Shown: piece by piece, positions 26,141-34,457 of the stretch
How positions within the stretch are numbered: position 1 is the stretch's first letter
How the letters are laid out: every line of letters starts with the position of its first letter
DNA from: Rhodococcus sp. W8901
GTDB taxonomy: Bacteria > Actinomycetota > Actinomycetes > Mycobacteriales > Mycobacteriaceae
Reading direction: 5' to 3'
Assembly (NCBI RefSeq): GCF_013348805.1
Contig: NZ_CP054690.1
Coordinates: forward strand, 620,001 to 684,000
Length of the DNA stretch: 64,000 bases
Notes under the pieces: model-generated
Databases searched by the model: none
What the model saw: only the letters and a program-made list of their open reading frames with translations
What the model was told of the DNA's origin: nothing
Translations under genes and position numbers: made by a program

Positions 26141-26532
26141 ATGCTCCGGAGGATCGACCTGGTGGCGTAGTACGCGTCCTCGTCCGCATCGGGTCCAGGG
26201 TGGTAGCGCGGCGTAGTGGGGGCGGTTGTGCGTGTTCCGGCGATGACCTGTGCGACTCGTGGGTCGGCGGCCAACTCGCCACGAAGGGCCTGGGCTGCCT
26301 CCTCTGCTTCGGTGCATGCTGCGCGGTGGGTGGCGGTGACGATCGCCGCGAGCGTGGTGGCGCCTCCCGCGAGGGCGGTGTCGGTGATGGTCAGTGCGGT
26401 GATGCGCCCGGCGGCGTCGACTTCGGCGGTGACGTGCCCGCCCGCGGATTGGGCCCGTCCGCGCACGAGTGTCACCGCCTCGTGGACTCGGCGTGCTTTC
26501 ACGGCGAGGTCGTCGAGCGGTGCGCTGGTCAT
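26137..26532 (-). CDS. YbaB/EbfC-like protein of a type VII-associated cassette
   Basis: A 131-residue protein with the YbaB/EbfC fold layout: a long first helix (LDDLAVKARRVHEAVTLVRG), beta strands (GHVTAEVDAAGRITALTITD) and a second helix. Paralogues of this fold accompany ESX/type VII loci in actinobacteria, such as EspL. ATG 26532 follows GGGAG. The acidic tail ends ATRSILRSI exactly where the IS481 remnant begins, so the native C-terminus may have been cut. It is the last gene of the cassette. Confidence 0.65.
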   Translation of the reverse strand: MTSAPLDDLAVKARRVHEAVTLVRGRAQSAGGHVTAEVDAAGRITALTITDTALAGGATTLAAIVTATHRAACTEAEEAAQALRGELAADPRVAQVIAGTRTTAPTTPRYHPGPDADEDAYYATRSILRSI

Positions 26533-26594
26533 GGTGTCGCTCCCGGAGGTATCGGTCGGGTGTGCTGGGTGGGTGGCAATCGGGGGGCGACGCG

Positions 26595-27158
26595 TTACGG
26601 CGTCTGTTCGGTCCGCTGGGCAGGGAGTCGGCACCCGGTTCGGGCGCTGACGAGTGCGGCGACCTGTGTGCCGAGGTGGATTTGGCTGCCGTCGTCGCTG
26701 GTGAGTACCACGTCGTGATCGCCCGGCTTGTCGACGCGGACGTTCAGCTGGGTGATCCCGAGGGACGCGGCGATGTCACGGGCCGCCTGGAGCACGCGGG
26801 GCCAGTCGGCGTCGGGAATCGGGGTGGCGGAGACGTAGTTCGGTAAGTCGATCTCGAGTCCGTCGGTTTTGCCGAAGGCGCCGCCGCAGCTGGACTGGGT
26901 CCGCTGGCGACGCCATTCCCACTGCAGTTCTGGTGCGATGGTTGTTGCGGCGTTGGCGATCTGCACCACCGCGTCGGTGATCTGCTTTTCGGTGTCCTCG
27001 AGTGAGGGTCGGGTGGGCAGGAGGGCTGCGGCGGCGGCGATTTCCTCGTCGGTGTGGTTGTAAGGGTTGCCCATGGTGTCGAGGTCTCCGCATCCGGTGG
27101 TCAGGATTGTCACGGTTGTTGCGATCGCCGCCAGCAGCGGCAGGGTGTGTCGGTTCAC
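26595..27158 (-). CDS. LppA-like lipoprotein
   Basis: A 187-residue lipoprotein. The signal peptide ends in TILTTGC (Cys23). The mature part matches the LppA/LppB/LppJ-type mycobacterial lipoproteins: NPYNHTDEE, RPSLEDTEKQI, KTDGLEIDLPNYV, IPDADWPRVLQAARDIAASL, KPGDHDVVL and GCRLP are recognisable blocks. It should be anchored on the outer face of the membrane. Its GTG overlaps the upstream hydrolase stop by 4 nt. In M. tuberculosis a lipoprotein gene of this kind (lppJ) sits beside a DUF1023 hydrolase (Rv2079), the same pairing as here. Confidence 0.72.
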   Translation of the reverse strand: MNRHTLPLLAAIATTVTILTTGCGDLDTMGNPYNHTDEEIAAAAALLPTRPSLEDTEKQITDAVVQIANAATTIAPELQWEWRRQRTQSSCGGAFGKTDGLEIDLPNYVSATPIPDADWPRVLQAARDIAASLGITQLNVRVDKPGDHDVVLTSDDGSQIHLGTQVAALVSARTGCRLPAQRTEQTP

Positions 27159-28849
27159 AAGCGCACCGCCTGTTCGGGTAGTCCGGCCACGATCACGGCC
27201 ATGTTGTATCCCGACATTCGAAGCTCCCCGTTGTCGCCTTGCTGTGAGTATTGACTGTGCTTGTGGACGCCGTCTCGTGTGACGCCGTCGGGGCTGGTGC
27301 CTGCGTTGGTGGAGAGCTGTTCGAAGTCGGAGGTGCTGGGGTCGGGTCCGAACCGGTGCGTCTTGCCGATTTCGGTGACGACGCGGTCCTCGTCGGCCTC
27401 CATCACGTAGCCGTGTCCTTCGGCGAGGCCCAGGTCGGATTCGTCGTCGGCGTTGATGCCGGGCGATCCATAGAACACGGCGTCGTCGATGGGTTGGCCG
27501 GGACCGGGGTCCTGGAGTGCCAGACCGGTGGTCAGGGACCCGTAGGAGTGCCCGAGCGCGGTGATGTGCGGGTCCGGCTGCGTGGACGCGACGTCGAGGC
27601 CGTCGTAGAACCCGGCGAGCTTCGCGGCGCCCGCGTTCGCGCGGTCCGTCTGGGCGACGTCCAGTCCGCCGCGTGCGTGGTCCGCGACCACGTTCGACGA
27701 CCCGTCGAGCTGCGGTGGTTCGTATCCCAACCAGGCGATGCTCGCCACTGTCTCGTCAGCACGGCCGGCGCGATCGAGCTGTTCCTCCGCCTCGGACTGC
27801 AGGTATGTCGCTTCATTGACCATGCCGTTGAAGGAGTCGTCGATGTTGGTGTTCAGCCCGGGGGTGGTGACGGAGATGTGGTCGGCGGTGTCGGGGTCGC
27901 CGACGGCGAAGGCGGCCATGCCGCGTTCGCCGGACTGCAGGTCGAGCAGCATCAGGCGGCCGTCTGGGTTGTCGGCCACGATGCCCTCGATCTCGTCGAG
28001 GTCACGTAGTTTCTGCTCGGTGTACCAGAGCGCGGCGTCGTCGTTGGTGAACGTGCCGCCGAAGAGGTTGTCGTCGAGGTTCGCCTGCAGGCGGTCGCGT
28101 TCGGCTTCGAGACGGTCGCGTTCGTCGTCGAACCGGTTGACGTTCGCCTCGTGTCGTACGGCGGAGGGGATGCCGTCGCGGTTGCCGACCCAGTCCGGGT
28201 GCTCGTCGATGATCTGACGTCGCTGTTCCTCGGTGAGCGAGTCCCAGTACTTCTTGTTGTCGGCGGCGGTGGCGCCGGGTGCCGGCTCGGGGAGCGCGCC
28301 GGCTCCGAGGTTGCCCGCTCGGGCCTCGCCGGCGTCGCCGAGCTGGGCGGTCGCGGCGTCCAGGGCGGCACCGGCGCGGGCGTCGAGTTCGCCGACTGTC
28401 GCGAGGGCGGGGATCAGCCGGGCCTCGAGCACGGTCGCTTGTTCGCCCAGTTGTGCCTGAATCAGCATGTCGGCGACCGGGTTGCCGCTGACGAACGGTG
28501 GGGCGCTGACCCGTCCGTCGTCGGCGACCGCGAATCCGGAGGCGATCGCCTCGTCGGCGATCGAGAGGGCGGTGAGTCGGGCGGGACCGATCGAGGCCGC
28601 GGCATTCGTCAATGCGTCGGCCTGGGCGGTGACCGCTGTCGCGATGCGGCGTCCGGCTTCCTGTTCCGAGGCGGACCGCGACGAGGCGGCCGCGGCGGCG
28701 GTGCCGTGCCAACTCGACATGGCGGTGTCGACATGTGATCCGGCCGCCTGCATCGCGTCGCCGAAGGTGCGGTTCGCTGCGGCGACGGCGGTGCCGGCGG
28801 CGGCGAGGAGGTCCGGTTGCCAGGTGCGGAGCTGAGACAGGGTGACCAT
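27155..28849 (-). CDS. WXG-like/DUF1023 alpha/beta hydrolase
   Basis: A 564-residue two-part protein. Residues 1-180 are alpha-helical and resemble WXG100/ESX substrates (AMSSWHGTAAAAASSRS). Residues about 330-545 form a DUF1023 alpha/beta hydrolase with nucleophile elbow ALGHSYGSLT near 434 and a late His in GVTRDGVHKHSQY. A charged linker (residues 230-280, rich in E, R and D) joins them. Such WXG-hydrolase fusions are candidate type VII effectors. ATG 28849 abuts the stop of the ESX target gene, and the end overlaps the lipoprotein start by 4 nt. Substrate unknown. Confidence 0.75.
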   Translation of the reverse strand: MVTLSQLRTWQPDLLAAAGTAVAAANRTFGDAMQAAGSHVDTAMSSWHGTAAAAASSRSASEQEAGRRIATAVTAQADALTNAAASIGPARLTALSIADEAIASGFAVADDGRVSAPPFVSGNPVADMLIQAQLGEQATVLEARLIPALATVGELDARAGAALDAATAQLGDAGEARAGNLGAGALPEPAPGATAADNKKYWDSLTEEQRRQIIDEHPDWVGNRDGIPSAVRHEANVNRFDDERDRLEAERDRLQANLDDNLFGGTFTNDDAALWYTEQKLRDLDEIEGIVADNPDGRLMLLDLQSGERGMAAFAVGDPDTADHISVTTPGLNTNIDDSFNGMVNEATYLQSEAEEQLDRAGRADETVASIAWLGYEPPQLDGSSNVVADHARGGLDVAQTDRANAGAAKLAGFYDGLDVASTQPDPHITALGHSYGSLTTGLALQDPGPGQPIDDAVFYGSPGINADDESDLGLAEGHGYVMEADEDRVVTEIGKTHRFGPDPSTSDFEQLSTNAGTSPDGVTRDGVHKHSQYSQQGDNGELRMSGYNMAVIVAGLPEQAVRL

Positions 28850-29155
28850 CTAGATCTCCCCGGACTTGATATCGAGCTGCTGCCGGAAGGCGCGCTCGGC
28901 ACCGTCGTAGACGTGGGCGTTCGCCTCCGCGTTCGCGGACATGTCGCGGAGCCGCTCGGCTGTGTCGCGGTGGGACCGGAGCAGCGGGGCCCCGGCGCGG
29001 GCCGCGGCCGCACCGACCGACGACCCTGGCATTGCGCCTGCTGCGGCGTCGATCGGACCGGACGGGTCGATACCCGAGATCCGATCGGCTTCGACCGTCA
29101 ACGATGCAGCGAGCGAACGCAACGCCTCTGTATCGACACCCAGCTGATCTCCCAA
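28850..29155 (-). CDS. ESX-1 secretion-associated/type VII target-like protein
   Basis: A 101-residue all-helical protein of the DUF2580/ESX-secretion-target type: LGVDTEALRSLAASLTVEAD, AAARAGAPLL, then a second helix with HRDTAERLRDM and ending AFRQQLDIKSGEI. The TTG at 29155 is preferred (AAGGA and GGGGGT upstream); the frame is also open from a GTG at 29197. Its stop TAG touches the ATG of the hydrolase gene. It is the first gene of the four-gene cassette. Confidence 0.68.
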   Translation of the reverse strand: MGDQLGVDTEALRSLAASLTVEADRISGIDPSGPIDAAAGAMPGSSVGAAAARAGAPLLRSHRDTAERLRDMSANAEANAHVYDGAERAFRQQLDIKSGEI

Positions 29156-29340
29156 AGCACCCCCAGTTCCTTCTGTGCCATGTGCGGTACCGCGCACCGC
29201 CGCTCATACGGCGCTCACAGCGGAGCCCTGTTTGGTTTGACGCAGCCCAGCGGTGAACGGTTCCATCACAATTACTGCAGGTTGCGATGCCTGTTCGGTC
29301 GTGGTCAGGTGAGTACGATCTGGCTCTGGGCGCCGTCTTG

Positions 29341-29495
29341 TTATTGCAGGATCACGGTCGCTCCGCGCTTGCGTGCTTCTCGACGAACGAGGTCATGCGG
29401 ATGGAGCGGGCGAGGGCGGCAGTCATGGTCGACGCCTGGTGCTCGGCCATTTCGACGAGTAGTTCGACGTCGGTGTCGGGCAGCTCCACGGTCAT
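29341..29495 (-). pseudogene. Ribbon-helix-helix regulator gene with frameshift
   Basis: ATG 29495 starts MTVELPDTDVELLVEMAEHQ and continues ASTMTAALARSIRMTSFVEK, a ribbon-helix-helix layout like small antitoxin-type regulators. At about 29362 the frame changes: the ordinary ending KRGATVILQ followed by TAA appears one base off, as if one base was lost. No toxin partner is seen. Confidence 0.5.
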
Positions 29496-29505
29496 CTTGG
29501 TGGTC

Positions 29506-29885
29506 CGGAGAGGCCCCCGGTGAGTTCTCCTGCGACTCCACCGCATTCGCAGGCCTCCTGACGTGGCTCGTCGATGATCGGCCCTGGCTGAACGCGACAA
29601 GGCCGCCCCGCCAGGCTATCTGGCGGGGCGGGGTTCTTTGGCTGGAACGGTCAGCGGCCTATCGTCCGGGTGTAGCCGCGGGCATGCATGTCGGCGAGGC
29701 GATGCAGCCGAGTCATGGCGCCGGCACGTCCTGGGTGATGATGGTGCCCACCTGGACACCCCCGGCGAACCCGAACGCCTCGGCGCCGAGCTCATCGAGG
29801 ATCTCCGTCCTGGTTTCGCGGAGGTAGTCGTTCGCTTTGGTCGAGTAGGCCTGCGCCCAGTCCAGCGTCTGCATCTGCGGCGACG
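29506..29885. other. Element interior with no confident gene
   Basis: No recognisable family is found here. On the minus strand a 53-codon frame (29713-29874, MQTLDWAQAYSTKANDYL...) and a 21-codon frame (29651-29716, MTRLHRLADMHARG...) overlap by 4 nt like a coupled gene pair, but neither has a good ribosome site. They may be scraps of a longer element gene. Confidence 0.35.
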
Positions 29886-30314
29886 TGCTGGCGGGCCCGG
29901 TATGTCGATGACACTGGCCGTGAACACTCCAAGGCATTCGGCAAGAAGGTCGACGCGCAGTCGTGGCTCGATACGGCCACTGCGTCGTTGGTGCAGGGAT
30001 CCCATGTCGCGCCCTCTGCTGGCAAGGGGACTGTCGGGGAGCTTGGCGCCCGGTGGCTTGCTGCGAACGGGCACGTCAAAGCGACGACCGATGCAACTCG
30101 TCGGGTGACGTCGTCGGCCCATGTGACCCCGCACGATCTGCGGCACATGGCCGCGTCGCCGGCGATCAGTGCCGGCGCCAACCCCAAGGCGGTCCAGAAG
30201 ATGCTCGGACACGCGAAGGCGAGCATGACCCTCGACGTGTACGCGGACCTATTCGAGGATGACCTCGAGGCCGTGGCCGAGGCCCTCGATGTCGCGGTGC
30301 GTGCAGCCGAGTGA
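29886..30314 (+). pseudogene. Tyrosine integrase remnant with internal deletion
   Basis: The frame opens with WRARYVDDTGREHSKAF and DAQSWLDTATASLVQGSHV, the N-terminal AP2-like and core-binding region of actinophage-type integrases. After ATTDATRRV it jumps to TPHDLRHMAASPAISAGANP and then MLGHAKASMTLDVYADLF, the C-terminal catalytic HxxR...GH...Y region. About 200 residues between, including the first catalytic Arg, are missing. There is no proper start codon either. It directs toward the right repeat, the normal position beside an attachment site. Confidence 0.75.
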
Positions 30315-30347
30315 AACTACTGCGGACCCACTGCGGACCGGAAACGA

Positions 30348-30385
30348 GTAGAGGCCCTATCCGATCTCCCGGATAGGGCCTCTAC
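30348..30385 (-). terminator. Element-borne replacement terminator for tRNA-Pro
   Basis: A perfect 16-bp stem (30348-30363 / 30370-30385) lies 15 nt beyond the tRNA 3' end, inside the element. It sits where the original tRNA terminator (now at 25297) would have been. It also follows the plus-strand integrase remnant. Confidence 0.6.
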
Positions 30386-30394
30386 CTGCTCTAA

Positions 30395-30473
<79 letters not shown>

Positions 30474-30527
30474 TGTTGAACCTCGGTTAGCTTACATGAC
30501 CGATTCCTCAGGGGTTAAATCGGCTGG

Positions 30528-31508
30528 TCAGCGCCCCAAAACGGCGCTTTCCACGGCGGCCGATCCGCGAGCTTCCGTCACGGTGTCACGCGGTGCGGGG
30601 ACCAACGTGAGCAGCGTCGCCTCGGGGCGGCAGCAGAACCGGGCCGGCGCGTACGGCGACGTGCCGATGCCCGCCGACACGTGCAACCGGGTGTGCGCAC
30701 CCCACCGCGATGGGCCCTTCACCCGGGACCGGTCCAGCTGGCAGTTGGTGACCAGCGCGCCGTAGAACGGCAGGCACAGCTGGCCGCCGTGGGTGTGCCC
30801 GGCGAGGACCAGGTCGTAGCCGTCGTCGGCGAAGCGGTCCAGCACGCGCGGCTCGGGGGAGTGGGTGATGCCCAGCTTCAGGTGGGCGAGCGGGTTCGGC
30901 AGGCCGGCGATGGTGTCGTACCGGTCGCGCTCGAGGTGCGGGTCGTCCACACCGGCCGCGGCGATGCGCACGCCCCCGACCTCGATCTCGCGATGCACGT
31001 GGGTGGCGTCGAGCCAGCCGCGCTCGGTGAACGCGGCCCGTAGATCGGCCCACGGCAGCGGATCGCCGAGCACCCGGCGGTGCTCCTTCTTGAAGTACTT
31101 GAGCGGGTTCTTCGGCTTGGGTGCGAAGTAGTCGTTGCTGCCGAACACGAACAGGCCCGGGCGGGCCAGCAGGCCGCCGAGGGACTGCACCACGGCCGGG
31201 ACCGACTTCTGGTGCGACAGGTTGTCGCCGGTGTTGACCACCAGATCCGGTTCGAGTCGATCGAGCTCCCGCAGCCAGTTCTGCTTGAGCTTCTGGTTCG
31301 GCATCATGTGTAGATCGCTGATGTGCAGCACCCGCAGCGTCGCCGAGCCCGGTGCCAGTACCGGCATCGTCGCCTCCCGCAGGGCGAACGCGTTGCGCTC
31401 GATCAGCGAGGCGTAGCCGAGGCCCAGCGCGGCGGCGCCCGCAGTGGCCAGGGCAGCGCGGTTCAGGGTGCGGCGGGTCGGGGTATTGCGAGACAGATCA
31501 GACACCAT
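30528..31508 (-). CDS. Metallophosphoesterase (Rv3683-like)
   Basis: A 326-residue calcineurin-like phosphoesterase with an N-terminal hydrophobic anchor or Tat-less signal at residues 15-35. HISDLHMMP, NTGDNLSH, FGSNDYFAP, THSPEPRVL and LAGHTHGGQ form the binuclear metal site in the standard order. The YkuE-like group acts on phosphoesters at the membrane. ATG 31508 is chosen; the longer frame overlaps the divergent YqeY gene. The same gene lies next to ponA2 in M. tuberculosis, supporting synteny. Confidence 0.82.
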   Translation of the reverse strand: MVSDLSRNTPTRRTLNRAALATAGAAALGLGYASLIERNAFALREATMPVLAPGSATLRVLHISDLHMMPNQKLKQNWLRELDRLEPDLVVNTGDNLSHQKSVPAVVQSLGGLLARPGLFVFGSNDYFAPKPKNPLKYFKKEHRRVLGDPLPWADLRAAFTERGWLDATHVHREIEVGGVRIAAAGVDDPHLERDRYDTIAGLPNPLAHLKLGITHSPEPRVLDRFADDGYDLVLAGHTHGGQLCLPFYGALVTNCQLDRSRVKGPSRWGAHTRLHVSAGIGTSPYAPARFCCRPEATLLTLVPAPRDTVTEARGSAAVESAVLGR

Positions 31509-31572
31509 TTCAGAATACGGGTGCACGCAATGAAGGTGCAGGACACCGCGCTGGGCGCGTACCGTTCGGCGC

Positions 31573-32049
31573 ATGGCCGATACCACTCCCACGCTCAAGT
31601 CCACGCTCCGTGCCGACCTCACCGCCGCGATGAAGGCGAAGGATCCGCTGCGCCTGTCGACGCTGCGGATGATCCTGGCCGCGGTGCAGACGGAGGAGGT
31701 GTCCGGCAAGGAGGCCCGCGAGCTCACCGACGACGAGGTGCTCAAGGTTCTCGCCAAGGAGTCGAAGAAGCGTGGTGAGGCCGCCGAGGTCTACACCGAG
31801 GCCGGACGCGGCGAGTTGGCCGCCACCGAGCGCGCCGAGGCCCAGATCATCGACGGCTACCTGCCCACCCCGCTCACCGACGCCGAACTGGCCGATGTCG
31901 CCGACACCGCGATCGCACAGGTCGCGGAGGAGCTGGGCGAGCGCCCCGGCCCGCGACAGATGGGTCAGGTCATGAAGGCCGCCACCGCACTCGCCGGCGG
32001 CAAGGCCGACGGATCGCGCGTCTCCAAGGCGGTCAAGGACCGTCTGTAG
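31573..32049 (+). CDS. GatB/YqeY domain protein
   Basis: A 158-residue YqeY-type protein, similar to the C-terminal tRNA-binding tail of GatB. LKSTLRADLTAAMKAKDPLR, IDGYLPTPLTDAEL and GQVMKAATALAGGKADGSRV are the conserved stretches. It may bind aminoacyl-tRNA, but no activity is established. ATG 31573 follows a divergent promoter region shared with the phosphoesterase. Confidence 0.8.
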   Translation: MADTTPTLKSTLRADLTAAMKAKDPLRLSTLRMILAAVQTEEVSGKEARELTDDEVLKVLAKESKKRGEAAEVYTEAGRGELAATERAEAQIIDGYLPTPLTDAELADVADTAIAQVAEELGERPGPRQMGQVMKAATALAGGKADGSRVSKAVKDRL

Positions 32050-32147
32050 TGCCGTGAGCCGATTTCGTCCGTAACGCCCGGACCTCCGCGCATGATGACC
32101 ATGATGATCGGGGGCCGTGGGGGTCCTCCCACGGGGTGGAGGTCGAG

Positions 32148-32933
32148 ATGGGTGGAATCGGTTCGAGGACAGTACGTTCCCTCGTCGCACTATTCGGTGT
32201 CGCGGCAGCGGTGGTGATGGCGTCGCCCGCCACCGCCACCGCTGCGGTGGTGCCCGGCGAACTCGTCCAGATCGACTGGCTTGCCGCCAACGGCGGCACG
32301 AAGGGCGTCTCCGAGTTCGCATTCCCGGTGACGATCGACGAGATCGGTGTGACCGGACCCGGGCAGACGCTGTCCGTCGGGCAGCATTTCGGATTCCAGA
32401 ACTGGCAGGGCGGCTACATCGGGCTCGAGGTCCAGCGCCCCGCGATCGACGCGCCGCTCGTTGCCCGCACGGTCTTCAGCTACTTCGGCCCCGACGTCCA
32501 GCACGCCGGATGCGGACCCATCGTCCCCGGACCCGGTGGGATGACATGTCGCGGCGAATTCTTCGACCTCGCACTCGGCAGGACGTACACGCTGCGGGTC
32601 GAACAGATGGGATCCAACTACTGGCATGCCTATGTCGGAGACGGCACGATGCAGCGGTCGATCAGCGGGGTCCAGATCACCAACGAGCTGCGCCGCATGA
32701 TGCCGTTCGGTCACCAGTCCGTCGGGTACTACGGTCCGTCGGGATCGTGCGGAGAAGTTCCACATGCCCGTGTGCGTCTCGGCACGCCCGTGTCGTTCTC
32801 GACGCCGATCGACTACACGGGTGAACCGGTCCTGGTCGCGCCGCGCAGGCCGAACCTCACGTGCCTCGGTGGCATCGTCAACGACGCCGTCGCCGTGCCG
32901 GGCGGGGTCTCGGTGACCGTTGGCCGCGGGTAG
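32148..32933 (+). CDS. Secreted protein of unknown function
   Basis: A 261-residue exported protein. Its signal peptide has a hydrophobic core at residues 12-26 and a likely cut after TATAA. The mature part is beta-rich with four cysteines (HAGCG, MTCRG, GSCGE, LTCLG) that suggest two disulphides, and a carbohydrate-binding-like stretch FGFQNWQGGYIGLEVQ, as in DUF3472-type proteins. ATG 32148 follows GGAGG. The role is unknown. Confidence 0.65.
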   Translation: MGGIGSRTVRSLVALFGVAAAVVMASPATATAAVVPGELVQIDWLAANGGTKGVSEFAFPVTIDEIGVTGPGQTLSVGQHFGFQNWQGGYIGLEVQRPAIDAPLVARTVFSYFGPDVQHAGCGPIVPGPGGMTCRGEFFDLALGRTYTLRVEQMGSNYWHAYVGDGTMQRSISGVQITNELRRMMPFGHQSVGYYGPSGSCGEVPHARVRLGTPVSFSTPIDYTGEPVLVAPRRPNLTCLGGIVNDAVAVPGGVSVTVGRG

Positions 32934-32936
32934 GAC

Positions 32937-33500
32937 TCACACGCGCGTCGAGGTCGACGAGAAGACGTCGACGATCGCGTCGCAGAACGCCGGCAGATCG
33001 CGGGGATTGCGGCTGGACACCAGCGCGCCGTCGATCACCACCTCGCGGTCGACGACGTTGCCACCGGCGTTGCGGATGTCCGTCCGCATGCTCGGGTACG
33101 ACGTGAGGGTGCGGCCGCGCACCACGTCCGCCTCCACGAGTGTCCACGGACCGTGGCAGATCGCGCCGACGGGTTTGCCGGCCTGAACGAAATCCCGAAC
33201 AAAGGAAACGGCTTTCGGGTCCATCCGCAGGTGATCGGGATTGGTGGTCCCGCCGGGCAGGATCAGAGCGTCGTAGTCGGCCGCCGACGTGTCACCGACC
33301 GTGACGTCGACGTCGTACCGTCCGGCCTCGTGCACGTCGCTGCGCATGGCCTGGATCCGGCCGCCCGACAGTGAGACCAGTCGTGTGGTGGCCCCGGCCT
33401 CTTCGACGGCCCTGCGCGGTTCGACGAGTTCGACCTCCTCGACGCCGTTGGTCGCGAGGATCGCGACGGTGCGTCCGGTGAGTGTTCCCTTGCCGGTCAC
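32937..33500 (-). CDS. DJ-1/PfpI-family protein (type 1 GATase-like)
   Basis: A 187-residue DJ-1/PfpI protein. The nucleophile Cys lies in VGAICHGPWTLVEA near residue 115, with GVEEVELVEP near residue 20 holding the conserved Glu. Members act as proteases, deglycases or stress chaperones. The GTG start overlaps the stop of the DUF2231 gene by 4 nt, so the two are coupled. Confidence 0.8.
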   Translation of the reverse strand: MTGKGTLTGRTVAILATNGVEEVELVEPRRAVEEAGATTRLVSLSGGRIQAMRSDVHEAGRYDVDVTVGDTSAADYDALILPGGTTNPDHLRMDPKAVSFVRDFVQAGKPVGAICHGPWTLVEADVVRGRTLTSYPSMRTDIRNAGGNVVDREVVIDGALVSSRNPRDLPAFCDAIVDVFSSTSTRV

Positions 33501-34138
33501 GGGTGCCCCCTCCGGTGCAGTCCGATGTGTGCCAGGTGGCCGTTCGAGTGTTCCGGCTCGGTCCGGGCATCGACCTCGGCGAGCACCGGGTCGAACGCCG
33601 GACCGTCGTTGGCGGGCGTCATCGCCAGGCCCGCACCCTGCCCGAAGACGAGGTGCCCGCCCAGCGCGCCGCCCGCCCCGACCGCACCGAGCGCGGCCAC
33701 GGACAGCCCCACCGCCAGGGCGTCAGATGCGGCGGGATCTCGCCGACGGCGACGGAACGACGCCAGCATCAGCGTGATCCCCACCGCGTTGGCGCCGGCG
33801 TGCAGCAGGCCGACCCGACGCTGACGGACGTCGCGCTCGCTCCAGTCCGCCCAGCCGGTCGCGAGGGTCGGTGGCAGCGCGACCAGCCCGACGCCGATCA
33901 GACGGCGGGCGCTGCGGTGGTCACGCAGCACCGCGTCGAAGATCAGCGAACTGGTCCAGGCCCCGATCGGAATCGCGACCAGGACGGGATGCACCGGGTG
34001 TCCGAGCCAGTCGCCCCGCAGTCGGTCGCCGACCGGCGTGCGGCCCAGCCCGTTCTGCAGTCGGTGCTGCAGCCCGGCGCTCAGGCCGTCCAGGAACGAC
34101 GCGGACTCGGCCCGGTTGTACAGATGACGAAGGTTCAT
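33497..34138 (-). CDS. DUF2231-like membrane protein
   Basis: A 213-residue protein with four membrane segments. GDWLGHPVHPVLVAIPIGAW is the DUF2231 signature (HP-x-HP), suggesting metal or haem binding. A soluble tail with several His (HSNGHLAHIGLHRRGHP) might hold a metal. It is coupled to the PfpI gene downstream. In other actinobacteria it occurs beside Rieske-type proteins; none is visible here. Confidence 0.72.
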   Translation of the reverse strand: MNLRHLYNRAESASFLDGLSAGLQHRLQNGLGRTPVGDRLRGDWLGHPVHPVLVAIPIGAWTSSLIFDAVLRDHRSARRLIGVGLVALPPTLATGWADWSERDVRQRRVGLLHAGANAVGITLMLASFRRRRRDPAASDALAVGLSVAALGAVGAGGALGGHLVFGQGAGLAMTPANDGPAFDPVLAEVDARTEPEHSNGHLAHIGLHRRGHP

Positions 34139-34204
34139 CCCGTCCGGCTACCCGGGAATCGCGACCGGCAAACGCCGCGGGGGAGTGGCCGCTCAATATC
34201 ACGC

Positions 34205-34360
34205 TCAGTACCAGTAGCGCCGACCGCCGACAGCGCGCCCCGTCGCACCGAGCAGTGCCAGGATCGCGCCGACCACGATCAACACGATCCCGATGGTCCA
34301 CAGGATCGAGATGTTCGTCAGGAACCCGACCATCAGCAGAATCAAGCCGAGAACGATCAT
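34205..34360 (-). CDS. Small DUF6131-like membrane protein
   Basis: A 51-residue protein, MIVLGLILLMVGFL..., with two membrane helices separated by a short turn and an RRYWY tail, as in DUF6131 proteins. ATG 34360 has AGGTCCC upstream. Confidence 0.6.
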   Translation of the reverse strand: MIVLGLILLMVGFLTNISILWTIGIVLIVVGAILALLGATGRAVGGRRYWY

Positions 34361-34457
34361 GACGGGACCTCGATCCGGTCGAGGGGGCCCGGACGGCTCC
34401 CCGCGCACCACGATTACCCCGGGCGCGGGGAGCGCAAACCGCCTCCGTGCGGGCTGA

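Noticed and set aside
25338-26282. Treating the IS481 frame as an intact transposase gene of 314 residues
   Set aside because: N-terminal helix-turn-helix absent, start lies in unrelated sequence, and the end runs into the tRNA repeat; it is a remnant.
28002-29207. 401-codon minus-strand frame over the WXG/DUF1023 and ESX genes
   Set aside because: Arg-rich shadow of the supported genes in another frame.
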